This document shows positions 31,338 through 41,328 of a DNA stretch of 64,000 bases, piece after piece (position 1 is the stretch's first letter; each line of letters opens with the position of its first letter). This DNA comes from Macrosoma leucophasiata (Eukaryota; Arthropoda; Insecta; Lepidoptera; Hedylidae): the NCBI GenBank assembly GCA_036365455.1, contig JAWQUS010000002.1, positions 5,890,001-5,954,000 on the forward strand. Direction: 5' to 3'. The notes below the pieces were generated by a model. It made no database searches. It saw nothing but the letters and a program-made list of their open reading frames with translations, and was not told where the DNA came from. Made by a program: the position numbers and the translations under genes.

Positions 31338-31820
31338 TAGGGTTCCGTAGTAAACAAGGAACCCTTATAGTTTCGCCATGTCCGTCTGTCTGTCTGTCTG
31401 TCCGTCCGCGGTTTAGCGCAAAAACTATTAGTACTAGAGACTTGAAATTTGGCACAAGTATACACCTTAATTACGCCGACAAAGTGGTAGAATAAAAATG
31501 AGAAAAAAAAATTTTTTGTGCAAATTTTCGTTAGACTCAAATGTCCCCCCCCCCTACAGACTAAACGGTTGTTGTTAGAAATTCTAACGTTACGGCGATA
31601 GTAGCTACTTATAACTATTAATAATTAAAAGGAAAACTATCACACCTAAGTTGGCCCTGCAAGATTGCGAGTAATAGTCGACCAAATGTATTTTACTAGA
31701 AAATTTCGAACTCTCCACTCTCGACTCCATAGAAAATATTTATTTATTGTTTTCATTACATCTCTTACTCTGTAACTACGGAACCCTACACTGCGCGTGG
31801 CCCGACACGCACTTGACCGG
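31338..31820. repeat. GTCT-containing repeat R, internally deleted copy
   Basis: It starts tagggttccgtagtaaacaa, has (gtct)n and ggtttagcgcaaaaactatt, and ends ctacggaaccctacactgcg and cacttgaccggtttt. The outer ends carry inverted agggttccgtag/ctacggaaccct. It lacks ~140 bp present in the copy at 47972. A run of 12 C lies near 31546. Confidence 0.7.
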
Positions 31821-31984
31821 TTTTATTATAAAGTTTTGCCCACCCGGTTGAGATACGCACATTGCGCATAGGCGGTTGAGACCCTACGAAAACGAATCAG
31901 CACGCGTTATAGCGAATTTTTTTTCGTTTTGTTAGTCGAAACTATTTAATTTTGTACAAATAACTGTGAGTGGAGAAATTTTAA

Positions 31985-32175
31985 TCTACATTGAATTTCA
32001 GTTGAATCTCTTTAAGAAGCGGAGAAAGCCTATTCTTGCTGGAAGTAGGTCAGAAAGTAACAATTGAAACCTACTTGCCTGGGAGCCATTCCTTTGAGGT
32101 CTTACGGAATTTAATGAGGAAATGCATTTGACTAAAGTCAGTGGGATTGCTTACATTTGTTGGACTAATATTATA
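31985..32175. repeat. duplicated segment, unit 2, left part
   Basis: Matches 30951-31155 and is interrupted at ggactaatattata by the Gypsy element. It continues after the 3' LTR. Confidence 0.85.
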
Positions 32176-32301
32176 TGTATGCGTGTATTAGTTAATACCT
32201 ATGTGTGCGTAGCTGCGTCTACGCACTTAACTGACTGCTAATAAATCAGTGCGATTCAAACCAGCGAGCCTTTCACTTGTATCCAATCCACATATATAAT
32301 A
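32176..32301 (+). repeat. 5' LTR
   Basis: It starts tgtatgcgtgtattagttaa and ends catatataata. It holds an aataaa signal at 32240-32245 and a tcagtgc initiator-like motif just after, so promoter and poly(A) signal lie close together. At 126 bp it is very short for the class. Confidence 0.93.
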
Positions 32302-32319
32302 TTGGCGACGATATACCCG
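32302..32319 (+). promoter_or_regulatory. candidate primer-binding site
   Basis: ttggcgacgatataccc directly follows the 5' LTR. The tggcgac start is shared with primer-binding sites of several insect Gypsy elements. I do not assign the tRNA. Confidence 0.5.
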
Positions 32320-32335
32320 CGTGTGAAAATAAAAA

Positions 32336-35300
32336 ATGTCGAATGTTCAGTTTGAAATTTTAAACAATTTTGACCACAATTTGCAAAATTGGAAGACGTA
32401 CAAGAGTCGAATTTCACAATATTTTATCGCGAACGAGATCGATGCGAAGAGCGACCCCGTGGGGATAAAAAGAAGGGCTATTTTGCTGAGTGCACTCACC
32501 GGTGGCACATTTAAATTAGCAACGGATTTGGCGTTGCCTAAAGTGCTTGATGAAGTTCCATATGAAGATATTTTGAAACTTCTAGATAATCATTTCACTC
32601 CGAGACGTGTGGGATTTAGTGAACGGCATAAGTTTTACGCGACATCGCAAAATGTTGGTGAGACTCATTCCCAGTGGGCTGCGAGGTTGCGGGGGTTGAC
32701 CGAACACTGCAGGTTTTTAAACGTAGAAGAGGCCCTCCGCGATAAATTCATCATGGGCATGCTGCCGGGTCCCGAGAAAGAGAAGCTTTATGTGCAAGAT
32801 CTAGATGGTCTCACACTTGCAAAAGCGGTGGAGCTAGCAGAGAATCAGTGTTGTGCGCGCGCAGCGGTCGCGGTCAGTTCGCGCCGCGTTGACTGTTCCG
32901 TACCTACCGATACACCGGGTGCTGATAACCAGTTATTTAAGTTATACAAGCACGCCAACAATGGTAAATCTAAGGAAGTGAAGTGTAGTGTATGTGGTTA
33001 TAAGAATCACAAGTCGTCAGAGTGCCGATTCGCAAATCACGTATGTACTAAGTGTCACGTGAAAGGTCACCTACGTAAAATGTGTACGAAATTGAAATAC
33101 GTGGATGTGCGTGTCGGTGATGAGAGTGATGATGATGGTAAGTTTTTTTACATTCGTTCGTTTAGGGGAGAACCCATGGTAGAATCGGTACTTATTAGGA
33201 ATTGCATTTTAAAATTCGAAATTGATAGCGGTTCTGCTGTGACTGTAATATCGGAGAATTATTACAAAAGTAATTTTAGTGATGTGCCATTGTCAGTAAC
33301 GCGCAAAAAGCTTGTGTCGTATAATGGTAAACATATTGTATGTTTAGGTACGATCCGAGTGCCCGTATCATACACGGGACAGACTCATGAATTGGATATG
33401 TACGTGGTCCGTGATGGGGGCCCACCCTTATTGGGAAGAGATTTCATATCCCGGTTCAATTTACAATTAATGCCAGTTAATTTCTGTCATGAGGAAACTT
33501 CATTTGTTAAAGATTTGCAAGACCAATATCCGGCTTTATTCTCGGATAAGTTAGGTTTATTTAACAAATACGAAGTGAAGCTAATATTAAAAGATGATGC
33601 AAAACCAGTTTTTTTCAAAGCGCGCCCAGTGGCTTTCGCATTACGGGAGAAAGTAGGTAAGGAAATCGATAGGTTGGTCGATTTGGGTATTCTCAAGCCT
33701 ATTGAGCATTCCGAATATGCTTCGCCGATAGTCCCAGTCTTAAAACGGAATGGGTCTATTAGATTGTGCGCTGATTACTCGGTGAGCCTTAATAAACAGC
33801 TAATAATTGACCAATATCCACTTCCAACAGTAAAGGAATTATTTTCTAAAATATACGGGGGTGAGAAATTTACGAAATTGGATTTATCTATGGCATATAA
33901 CCAATTTTTATTAGATGAGGGGTCGCAGCGCTTTACTTGCATTAATACCCATCGCGGTTTATTCCAGTATACTCGGCTGGTGTTCGGGTTAGCTAGCGCA
34001 CCTGCCATTTTTCAACGCGCAATGGAGTGTGTTCTTTCGGGGCTGGATGGAGTTCTGGTACTATTAGATGACGTGTTGGTGACGGGTAAGAACATGTCAG
34101 AACATATTGATAGACTCCATGCCGTACTAAAGCGTTTACAAGACGCCGGGTTGACGTTACAGCGGGAGAAATGCGATTTTTTTAAGGATGAAGTTAGCTA
34201 TCTTGGATACATAATTTCAAAGGATGGTCTTAAAAAATCACCTGAAAAAATTAGGGCTATGGTAGATGCACCGACGCCTAGTAATGTTAGCCAACTTCAA
34301 TCTTTCTTGGGTCTGATCAACTACTACAGAAATTTTGTACCAAACGCTGCCACTATACTTAGCCCACTGTACGACTTACTAAAAAAGGGTTGTAAGTGGC
34401 AGTGGACCTCAGTGCATCAAAACTCGTTCAACACTATTAAAAGAGTGTTAACGTCGGAACAGGTGCTGACGCATTTCAATCCCAATACCAAATTGATATT
34501 AACCGTGGACGCGTCCCCGAGCGGGTTGGGTGCAATTTTGTCCCAAGTAGAGGCAGACGGCATTGAGAGACCTATTTGTTTTGCGTCCCGAACCCTTAAT
34601 GCCGCGGAAAAGAGGTACGCTCAGATCCAAAAGGAAGCGACCGCTATCGTGTTTGGAGTTCGACGGTTCCATCAATACCTATATGGTAGATCTGTTCCAT
34701 TTATATTACGTACGGATCATAAGCCGTTGATATCAATATTTGGACCGTATAAAGGCATACCGGAGGTCTCTGCAAATAGGTTACAGCGGTACGCGTTATT
34801 TCTTAGTGCATATAACTATGCTATCGAATATGTTCGCAGTTCGGATAATAGTGCAGACTATTTATCTCGAGCGAGTCTGCCGGCGCCCGCGTCACACACC
34901 GCGAGCGACCGCGGCGCGGACACGTGCACCGAACAACTCGGCGAAAGCGAGATAGACTGTGACCGAGCAGCTTACGTTTGTTTTGTTACAGACGGAAGCA
35001 TGCCGGTCACGATGAATAAGTTACGGACGGAAACAAAATTAGATTTCATTCTAAATCTGATTGTAAAATACATATTACAGGGTTGGCCAAGGAAAGTTGA
35101 TGATCTGAGAATATTGCCTTTTTATAATTGTAGATCACAGCTGGCTTTTGAAAATGGATGTGTTATGCGAGGCCATAAAGTTGTTATTCCGAGCAGTTTA
35201 TATGATGTTATATTGAAAGAACTACATTCATCTCACTTAGGCATTGTAAAAACTAAAGCTGAGGCTAGGTCGAGATTTTGGTTTCCAGGCATAGATAAAG

Positions 35301-35884
35301 CCTTGGAAACTTTAATCAATTCATGTGAGATTTGCATTCAGTTGCGTCCCACCCCGCCGCGCGCCCCGCTCTCGTCTTGGAAATACCCATCTCGCCCGTT
35401 TCGTAGAATTCACATAGACTTTTTAAGTCCTATAAGGAATTGTTCTTATCTCGTAATAGTAGATGCGTACACTAAGTGGGTGGAAGTTTATACTATGAGT
35501 ACTACCACTTCGAGGGCTGTAATTGAGAGGTTGTGTGATTTTATATCAAGGTTTGGGCTACCGGAAACGTTAGTGAGTGATAATGGCACAGCATTTTGTT
35601 CCCATGACTTCGAAGAATTTTGCAAATTGAATGGCATATGTCACATTACGTCACCGGTCTATCACCCCGCAAGTAACGGACAAGCTGAAAGTTTTGTAAA
35701 AATTGTAAAGAAAGGAATTAAGTCATGTCTATTGTCTAATTGCAACATTAAAGACACGCGAATTAAATTATTAAAATATCTAATGGACTACCGCAATTCC
35801 ATGCATACTACCACGGGAATCTCACCTGCGAAAATGGTTTTTGGGTATAATCTAAGATCCCGGCTGGATTTAAATTACGCGTGA
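32336..35884 (+). CDS. Gag-Pol polyprotein of a Ty3/Gypsy retrotransposon
   Basis: 1182 codons in one frame; the ATG follows an A-rich aaaaaatg context 35 bp past the LTR. Residues 1-190 are Gag-like. Two CX2CX4HX4C zinc knuckles lie at about 217-230 and 236-249. A protease motif DSG at 297 replaces the usual DTG. The reverse transcriptase core has LLDD at 576-579 where YxDD or FxDD is usual. RNase H has its first aspartate at about 725 (TVDAS). Integrase has an H-x3-H...C-x2-C zinc site (H964, C997, C1000) and an intact D1028, D1082, E1118 triad with 35 residues between the last two. The frame stops at TGA 35882-35884 before the integrase C-terminal domain, which continues in the +1 frame. 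It makes the enzymes for reverse transcription and genomic integration. Confidence 0.93.
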   Translation: MSNVQFEILNNFDHNLQNWKTYKSRISQYFIANEIDAKSDPVGIKRRAILLSALTGGTFKLATDLALPKVLDEVPYEDILKLLDNHFTPRRVGFSERHKFYATSQNVGETHSQWAARLRGLTEHCRFLNVEEALRDKFIMGMLPGPEKEKLYVQDLDGLTLAKAVELAENQCCARAAVAVSSRRVDCSVPTDTPGADNQLFKLYKHANNGKSKEVKCSVCGYKNHKSSECRFANHVCTKCHVKGHLRKMCTKLKYVDVRVGDESDDDGKFFYIRSFRGEPMVESVLIRNCILKFEIDSGSAVTVISENYYKSNFSDVPLSVTRKKLVSYNGKHIVCLGTIRVPVSYTGQTHELDMYVVRDGGPPLLGRDFISRFNLQLMPVNFCHEETSFVKDLQDQYPALFSDKLGLFNKYEVKLILKDDAKPVFFKARPVAFALREKVGKEIDRLVDLGILKPIEHSEYASPIVPVLKRNGSIRLCADYSVSLNKQLIIDQYPLPTVKELFSKIYGGEKFTKLDLSMAYNQFLLDEGSQRFTCINTHRGLFQYTRLVFGLASAPAIFQRAMECVLSGLDGVLVLLDDVLVTGKNMSEHIDRLHAVLKRLQDAGLTLQREKCDFFKDEVSYLGYIISKDGLKKSPEKIRAMVDAPTPSNVSQLQSFLGLINYYRNFVPNAATILSPLYDLLKKGCKWQWTSVHQNSFNTIKRVLTSEQVLTHFNPNTKLILTVDASPSGLGAILSQVEADGIERPICFASRTLNAAEKRYAQIQKEATAIVFGVRRFHQYLYGRSVPFILRTDHKPLISIFGPYKGIPEVSANRLQRYALFLSAYNYAIEYVRSSDNSADYLSRASLPAPASHTASDRGADTCTEQLGESEIDCDRAAYVCFVTDGSMPVTMNKLRTETKLDFILNLIVKYILQGWPRKVDDLRILPFYNCRSQLAFENGCVMRGHKVVIPSSLYDVILKELHSSHLGIVKTKAEARSRFWFPGIDKALETLINSCEICIQLRPTPPRAPLSSWKYPSRPFRRIHIDFLSPIRNCSYLVIVDAYTKWVEVYTMSTTTSRAVIERLCDFISRFGLPETLVSDNGTAFCSHDFEEFCKLNGICHITSPVYHPASNGQAESFVKIVKKGIKSCLLSNCNIKDTRIKLLKYLMDYRNSMHTTTGISPAKMVFGYNLRSRLDLNYA

Positions 35885-36551
35885 ACCATCGTCACTCCCA
35901 TCACCCGAGATTCATACACCCGTAAAATTAAAACAGTGTACGCGAAGTAAATTACAACGTACGGCCAAAACGAGACTTTTAAAAAAAAATGATATAGTTT
36001 TATATAAAAAGTTTTTCAACAAGTCCAGTTATAAATGGAAACAAGGTATTATTGTTAAAAAGATAGGCAAAGTTGTTTATTTAATAAAAGACTTTAAAGA
36101 AAATGGATTAATTAAACGGCATAAAAATCAATTACTGCCTTACAAAGGGACGCGTGACAGTATTAAAGATAACACGAGTACGCATACACATATTACGACA
36201 TGTTTACCAGAAGTTGATCAAGTGGTACACGCGCTACCGCAGCCGCCGCCTCCGTCGTCGGCACTGCCATCACCGTCACCGGCACCATCTCCGTCGACAG
36301 CAACAGCTTCGCCTCTGCCGCCGTGTCATTCACCACCGCATGAATTTTCACCGACCATACGGACCCGATCACGACCAAGACGTTCTCAGGATTTTGATGA
36401 TTCTTTAGTTTGGGAACACTGTAACGTCGATAGGGGGAGGAGAGGCGAAATATATGAGCCGAACATGTCAAGTGAGAGGGATGAAATCATTGCTGCCAGT
36501 AAATCTGATGATGAATTCCATGAAGCTGATGATTATGAAAATGACGGATAA
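35883..36551 (+). CDS. integrase C-terminal region in the +1 frame
   Basis: This frame is open for 222 codons, overlaps the TGA of the main frame and has no early ATG. Its first third resembles the tail of Gypsy integrases (a basic stretch, then W-K-x-G-x-I-V-K and R-H-K-N-Q-L-L). It then becomes proline-rich (PPPPSSALPSPSPAPSPS) and ends acidic (DDEFHEADDYENDG). Either one base was lost or gained near 35880, or the element uses a +1 shift. The intact length argues that the frame was used until recently. Confidence 0.75.
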   Translation, partial: EPSSLPSPEIHTPVKLKQCTRSKLQRTAKTRLLKKNDIVLYKKFFNKSSYKWKQGIIVKKIGKVVYLIKDFKENGLIKRHKNQLLPYKGTRDSIKDNTSTHTHITTCLPEVDQVVHALPQPPPPSSALPSPSPAPSPSTATASPLPPCHSPPHEFSPTIRTRSRPRRSQDFDDSLVWEHCNVDRGRRGEIYEPNMSSERDEIIAASKSDDEFHEADDYENDG

Positions 36552-36663
36552 TACATGAAACGAAGGTACCTACTCGTGTTACGCCGTCCGTCCCAGTGAT
36601 TGAGATTAGGTATATTATTGCCATTGTATAACTAGTCGGGGTTTTGGTTGATAATGTCTCTGA

Positions 36664-36682
36664 TAAGAGGGAGGAGATGCTA
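36664..36682 (+). promoter_or_regulatory. polypurine tract
   Basis: taagagggaggagatgct, almost all purine, ends at the 3' LTR boundary, as expected for the plus-strand primer. Confidence 0.75.
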
Positions 36683-36808
36683 TGTATGCGTGTATTAGTT
36701 AATACCTATGTGTGCGTAGCTGCGTCTACGCACTTAACTGACTGCTAATAAATCAGTGCGATTCAAACCAGCGAGCCTTTCACTTGTATCCAATCCACAT
36801 ATATAATA
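36683..36808 (+). repeat. 3' LTR
   Basis: Appears identical to 32176-32301 over 126 bp. Confidence 0.93.
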
Positions 36809-37290
36809 ATAACGCAGAAGTTTAAAGAAGATTTTGCAGAAAACTGATGTAAATGACTCTTTTTTAACCCGACTACGGCGAAGCAAAAAAGGCGGTTAAG
36901 ATTTTGACCTATATGTGTCGTACGTATGTTCATATAACCTATTAAAGTTTAAACTACTTATCAGAACTTGATTTGAGGTATAGATGTATCTTGATCGTTC
37001 GTTGGTTGTAGGCAAAGTTATGAGAAATTGAATATAGCGTCCTATAGACGGCATATCCTGAACTAAAAAAATGTTTTGTAATGATACCGTGTGACCTAAT
37101 GAAGATCTATGTATATAACTATTAAATTTACTGTGCAAGATGCTTATGTTAAAAGAATACGACAAGATTAAAATATCTTCTTTGTAAGAACATAACAATT
37201 TCAGTTTGCGAACATTTTCTTGTTTCATACCTTTTAGGGCGTGTTTTTCAGCATAAAAGCAAACTGGACGAAGCGTGAGGATGAGACATC
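36809..37290. repeat. duplicated segment, unit 2, right part with a further insertion
   Basis: gcagaagttta continues unit 2 after the 3' LTR, and gcataaaagcaaactggacg at 37249 resumes it. Between about 36865 and 37240 lies extra sequence starting aacccgactacggcgaagc that is absent from unit 1 and is probably another interspersed repeat. Confidence 0.65.
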
Positions 37291-37515
37291 AGTCTGGCGA
37301 TTGATTATGTTTGCAGGACAAAAGTAAAGCAATGACCTTTTGTTAGTATCGTTAATTACTTGTGGGCGACCCTAACTCTGTTCGGGTTGAACAATTAATT
37401 CTATCTTAATAGGCAGAATTTCAGTAGATATTTTAACGTATGCTTTCTGAGTTTTATGTAATGAATTGCATGAGAGTTCGATCTCTTCTTTTTTATATCA
37501 TACTAGCATCAAGAA

Positions 37516-37548
37516 AGCAACACGCGCAGGATACAGGCGCGTGTTGCT
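37516..37548. other. perfect 12-bp hairpin
   Basis: agcaacacgcgc and gcgcgtgttgct are exact inverted repeats around nine bases. A gtggcgccatctgtcg motif common in moth repeats follows at 37570. No gene is adjacent. Confidence 0.6.
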
Positions 37549-37734
37549 ACGCCACCAACTAATAATGACAGTGGCGCCATCTGTCGAATTTTCCAACTCA
37601 GAAACCTTCGTGGGCTCATGCACAACAACTTTGGTAAAGATCATCACATGATCAAATGCGTAGTTTACGATTCTATAAAGGACATACAGACAAACATTCA
37701 TTTTTATGTATGTACTTATTTAAGTAAGGTTTGA

Positions 37735-37945
37735 TAGGCAAGCTGACGGGCCACCTGATGAAAAATGGTTAGCGTCGCCTATGAATGTTTGCAAACACCA
37801 AGGGGATTTGCCAACGCGCTGCTAGTCCTGAATGGTTTTCTAATGGAAGCTACCTCGACTGACAACCTTATCAAGGGGTTAACTGATTTGGATACGGAAA
37901 ACGGGACCTCAACGCGGCCTACTATCATTACACCATCAGGCAGGT
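37735..37945 (-). repeat. LINE 3' region fragment
   Basis: gacgggccacctgatgaaaa, caaggggatttgccaacgcg and cctgaatggttttctaatgg match the 29750 LINE tail in a diverged form. The 93-codon plus-strand frame across it is chance. Confidence 0.5.
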
Positions 37946-38169
37946 TAAGTCCCGACTCACGCTTCTTTCATTGGGGTATTCGATTTTCTAATTTAATTGT
38001 GCTCTTATCACTCTGGAAGCCATATTGGTTCGTGTTTATTATGTGATTAGTTTTGATGAATTTATTTAGTTGGTTACAAAAGAATCTTTCTATTATTTTA
38101 TGTAACGAGGACAATATAGTTAGGTTCCTTAAGGATTTTTTAAATATATCTTCACATTGACAAAACAGT

Positions 38170-38400
38170 TGCCAATAACCTACAAAATTTTTATATTAAA
38201 GAAAAAATGGAAAGAGAAATTTTCACTTCCGACCGAAGGACTTCGATAGCTTAGTGGTAAAGCATCTGGACTGGTTATCCTGAGGTGAGGAGGTTCGAAT
38301 TCTGACTGTTCGAATTCTGCCTGAAGTTAACTTATTTTTTCCATTTTTTTATGTATTTAAAAAAATCACTCTCTTGTGTTACTGCGAAAATAAAAATATT
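38170..38400. repeat. tRNA-like repeat related to T, flanked by inverted A/T-rich arms
   Basis: The arms aaagaaaaaatggaaagaga and ttattttttccattttttt are inverted. Between them lies a tRNA-like core (gatagcttagtggtaaagca, gaggttcgaattctgac, gcctgaagt). A partial tandem copy of ttcgaattctg disrupts the T arm. It has the same plan as repeat T but a different core. Confidence 0.5.
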
Positions 38401-38545
38401 ACAATTACCTAATAATTGCTGTTGCACGTATCCGAAAGTTGACTCACATACAGATGACATCCGAAGTCATTATTGACGTTAATTTACTTTTTAAAGGCTA
38501 TTGCTAATGTTTTAAGAGTACCGGTATTTATTTATACCTGAAGAC

Positions 38546-38577
38546 CACGCGGACGAAGGCGCGGGTAAAAGCTAGTA
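38546..38577. repeat. Helitron-like 3' end
   Basis: ccacgcggacgaaggcgcgg followed by taaaagctagt is the common moth element end with a ctag terminus. The matching 5' end is not nearby. Confidence 0.4.
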
Positions 38578-38934
38578 AATAAATAAGTAGTTGTAGTCGT
38601 TCGTATAAGCAATGTCTCTTTTATCTGACCCACCTATATTGAGTTTTGTACCGCTCTAATGATCGTCATGACTATTCTGGAACGAGACCATTGTCCTAAT
38701 GAGGGTCTGTATCTTGGACCTAATGTACCTTGTTTTTAGTTAAATAAAACATGGGCTGTGTTCTGGGGCTCGTATTGGAAACGAATAGAAGCAGCCAATT
38801 AGCCGCTTTAATTTATTCGATTTTCTGAAGACAGTTTAATATTGACAATTATTATTTACGAGTACTTGTTTACTGGCGGCGGAACGTGAAATGTGACGAC
38901 CCTTCTGTCATCATTCATTCTGTTCATCAGTTCT

Positions 38935-39112
38935 TATTTCGGGTCTGTAAAGCGTTATCTCTTTCGCACCTTACCTATTAGACGTTTGTCGACCATTTTG
39001 ATCAAGTTTTGACCAATACCGGACTGACAGTGCTAACGTAGGCAGTGTGCAACAGAGATAACACTCTACGAAGTCGAAACGAGCCGATCGTCTCTTTCGC
39101 AGGCTCGATGTG
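38935..39112. mobile_element. MITE family 7, copy 1
   Basis: acgtttgtcgaccattttga, ttttgaccaataccggactg, gagataacactctacgaagt and gccgatcgtctctttcgca are shared with 53370-53528. Confidence 0.6.
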
Positions 39113-39178
39113 CAATATTAATTGTTGCATACTGTACTCATACGTAGGTACATAAACAGCAACGCATCTGCATTTTTA

Positions 39179-39472
39179 ATTTTTTTTTATGGAAGGAAGA
39201 TGGAAAATAAGCATGCTGCTCACATTAATATCAAGTGATGATTGCAGCCTATAAACATCTACATAAAACCAGAGGTCAAAATGCAGATGCGTTGTCATCC
39301 GTGATACCTATGCCAAGGTGTCATGTCTCTATGATAGTTATTACGGGGCCATACATTGCCATCTAAACGGAACCCGATAGTGCCGAACACTACCATTAAG
39401 CTACAGATAGGTTAGGTAAGGCGGTGGTGTCTACGTCCTCGAGCTCTTACACTTGGAACTCTACCACCAGTA
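39179..39472 (-). repeat. repeat A, full copy, older subfamily
   Basis: ttttatggaaggaagatgga to ctctaccaccagt with many substitutions. Confidence 0.8.
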
Positions 39473-39496
39473 AATAGTATCTCTGGTATTTGTGGA

Positions 39497-39600
39497 GGAT
39501 AGGCTGCAGCTGCAGTCATCACTTAACCGTAGTATTATTACATATTGTGTGACTTAACATCCATGTTAACTACAAGCTTATTTGCCACCTTCGTAAGGTT
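39497..39600 (+). repeat. repeat A 3' fragment with a 25-bp insertion
   Basis: ctgcagtcatcacttaac is followed by cgtagtattattacatattg, then acttaacatccatgttaac. The heptamer acttaac flanks the insert on both sides. The inserted motif also precedes the repeat A copy at 11405. Confidence 0.6.
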
Positions 39601-39667
39601 AAAAAAACGCCTCTGCACTCTGATCAGTTTTTATGTAGATATCTGGCTGCACCAGTCAGTTTTTTTC

Positions 39668-39952
39668 ATTTTTTTATATAATGGAAGTGCCAAACAAGCT
39701 TGCAGTTCACATTGATGTTAAGTGATGACTGCAGCCTATAGACACTTACACAAAGACCAAGGTCAAAATGCAGATGCGTTACCACTCCTGAGGCCTAAGG
39801 TGTTTTTCCTCTGTGCCGGAAATTACAGGGCCGGACATTACCACCTGACCGGAATACAATAGTGCTGAACACTACCATTTAGCGGCAAGTTATTAGGTAA
39901 TGCGGTGGTGCTTACGCCCGCGAGCTCCGTCACTGGAGCTCTACCACCAGTT
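39668..39952 (-). repeat. repeat A, full copy
   Basis: tttttatataatggaagtgc to ctctaccaccagt, reverse orientation. Confidence 0.85.
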
Positions 39953-39963
39953 ACCATCTAAAT

Positions 39964-40292
39964 CAGTGATTCCCAAAGTGGTCTATATCGATCCCTGGGG
40001 GTCTATGACAACGTGAAAGGGGTGGGGTATGCGTCAGCGAAAAAAAAATAGGGAGTCCATGAAATGAAAATGGGGGTCCACGATAATGGATCTCAACACA
40101 TACACTGATAGTACCAATTTACTTACATCATACCCGTGATTCCCAAAGTGGTCCATGGGACACTCGATCGGGGTCTACGTAGGCGTGAATAAAAATTGGA
40201 AATATGGGAATGTGATATAAATGTAGCAAGGACGGGGGTCCACAGAAACCAGAAAAATTGTAAAGGGTCTTTAAGAAAAAATATAACCTCTG
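39964..40292. mobile_element. hAT-like non-autonomous element, exact 8-bp target duplication
   Basis: It starts cagtgattcccaaagtggtc, a hAT-type terminus. It is bracketed by atctaaat (39956-39963 and 40293-40300). The right end aacctctg is only a weak inverted match. The terminal motif is repeated internally at 40136 and a 20-bp stretch containing the target octamer is tandemly repeated at 40301-40320. No transposase frame. Confidence 0.65.
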
Positions 40293-40320
40293 ATCTAAAT
40301 AATGGACCTCTGATCTAAAT

Positions 40321-40985
40321 AATGTTAACTTTATGTTCATTTTGTAGAAATTATTTTTTTTGCGGATTTTATCGCGTATACAACCCTCACAACTTTTTAT
40401 ATCCAACGACGCGAGAAAATTCGCAATAATTTCTACAATGTATTAAACTCGCGAAAACCTGCGAAAAAATATCATGCTTATTTATTTGTCAACTTCATTG
40501 CGTAGAAATACACAGGTTAATAAGTTTATCCTATAAATTTAAATATACCCAAATAGATTAGGATCCCACTGCAGAATCATTTCATAGATTGAGATAAGCT
40601 GCAAACTTTATTTTTATGCATATTTATAATCTAGAGCATATCCACCAAATTGCCAATCAAAATTTGGCCGCAAGTATTTCTTTTTTTTTTAACTTGAATA
40701 GCCAACAACTCTTATTTGCAGCCGATTTAATTTGGCTCCCGTATAGCATAATAGCTTTAATTTGATATATAAATAATACATGTACGTTATGGACGAAAAA
40801 AATTTATCGGGGCAGAACGAAAATAGGTATGGGCGGCCAAGTGCGCAACGGCAGCCGTGATTTTTCAGAGTATTTATACATATTGCCGTGAAGTAGACGA
40901 TATTTTATTGTAAAAACAAGTAAAAAAATATGTAAAAAAATACTTGCGGCCAAATTTTGATTGGCAACCTAGTGGATATACATTC
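40321..40985. other. unrecognised AT-rich tract
   Basis: No recognised feature. The sentence-like motif gccaatcaaaatttggccgc at about 40650 recurs inverted at 40945, giving a loose ~300-bp inverted arrangement. Confidence 0.45.
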
Positions 40986-40989
40986 TCTA

Positions 40990-41328
40990 GATTCTCGACC
41001 AATGCAATAAATAAAATTGGAGTGTCTGTTTGTAATATTAAAATAATCGCTTTTTTTACTAAATGCATATGTATGTATACACGGTACATATACCAAAACA
41101 ACATTTTTTATAATTTTTGTCTCTCTGTCTGTTTGTTTGGCGGGGCTAATCTTGGGCACGGCTGGACCGATTTTGACGGGACTTTCATTGGCAGATAATA
41201 AGGATGATGTAATAAGGAGTAACTTAGGTTACTTTTATACTAGCTTCGCTCACGACTTCGTCTGGGTAAATACTGAACAATCATAAATTCTCACGCGGAC
41301 GAAGTCGCGGAGACAGCTAAATATGTTT
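40990..41328 (-). repeat. repeat Q, copy 3, most complete
   Basis: It runs from the aaaattggagtgtctgtttg tail through ggcggggctaatcttggg and ctggaccgattttgacggg to the cgcggacgaagtcgcgg end. It defines the ~340-bp length of the family. Confidence 0.7.

Larger units (their letters stand above)
32176..36808 (+). mobile_element. Ty3/Gypsy LTR retrotransposon, 4633 bp
   Basis: Two direct 126-bp LTRs that look identical base for base flank a Gag-Pol reading frame with the Pol order protease, reverse transcriptase, RNase H, integrase, which is the Ty3/Gypsy order. A TGGCGAC primer-binding-like site follows the 5' LTR and a purine-rich tract precedes the 3' LTR. There is no env-like frame. Identical LTRs point to recent insertion. 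The flanks share only about 3-4 bases (ata), so the target duplication is short or blurred. The unoccupied sister segment at 31140-31175 confirms the insertion. Confidence 0.93.

Noticed and set aside
32336..35884. Endogenous retrovirus with envelope
   Set aside because: The domains are Gag-Pol only; there is no env-like frame between integrase and the 3' LTR, so it is an LTR retrotransposon.
36222..36551. Independent gene starting at an internal ATG
   Set aside because: The same frame is open back to 35883 and its start matches an integrase C-terminus, so it is the tail of Pol.
36896..37228. 110-codon minus-strand protein
   Set aside because: It lies in a probable interspersed repeat inserted in the duplicated segment and lacks any recognisable motif.
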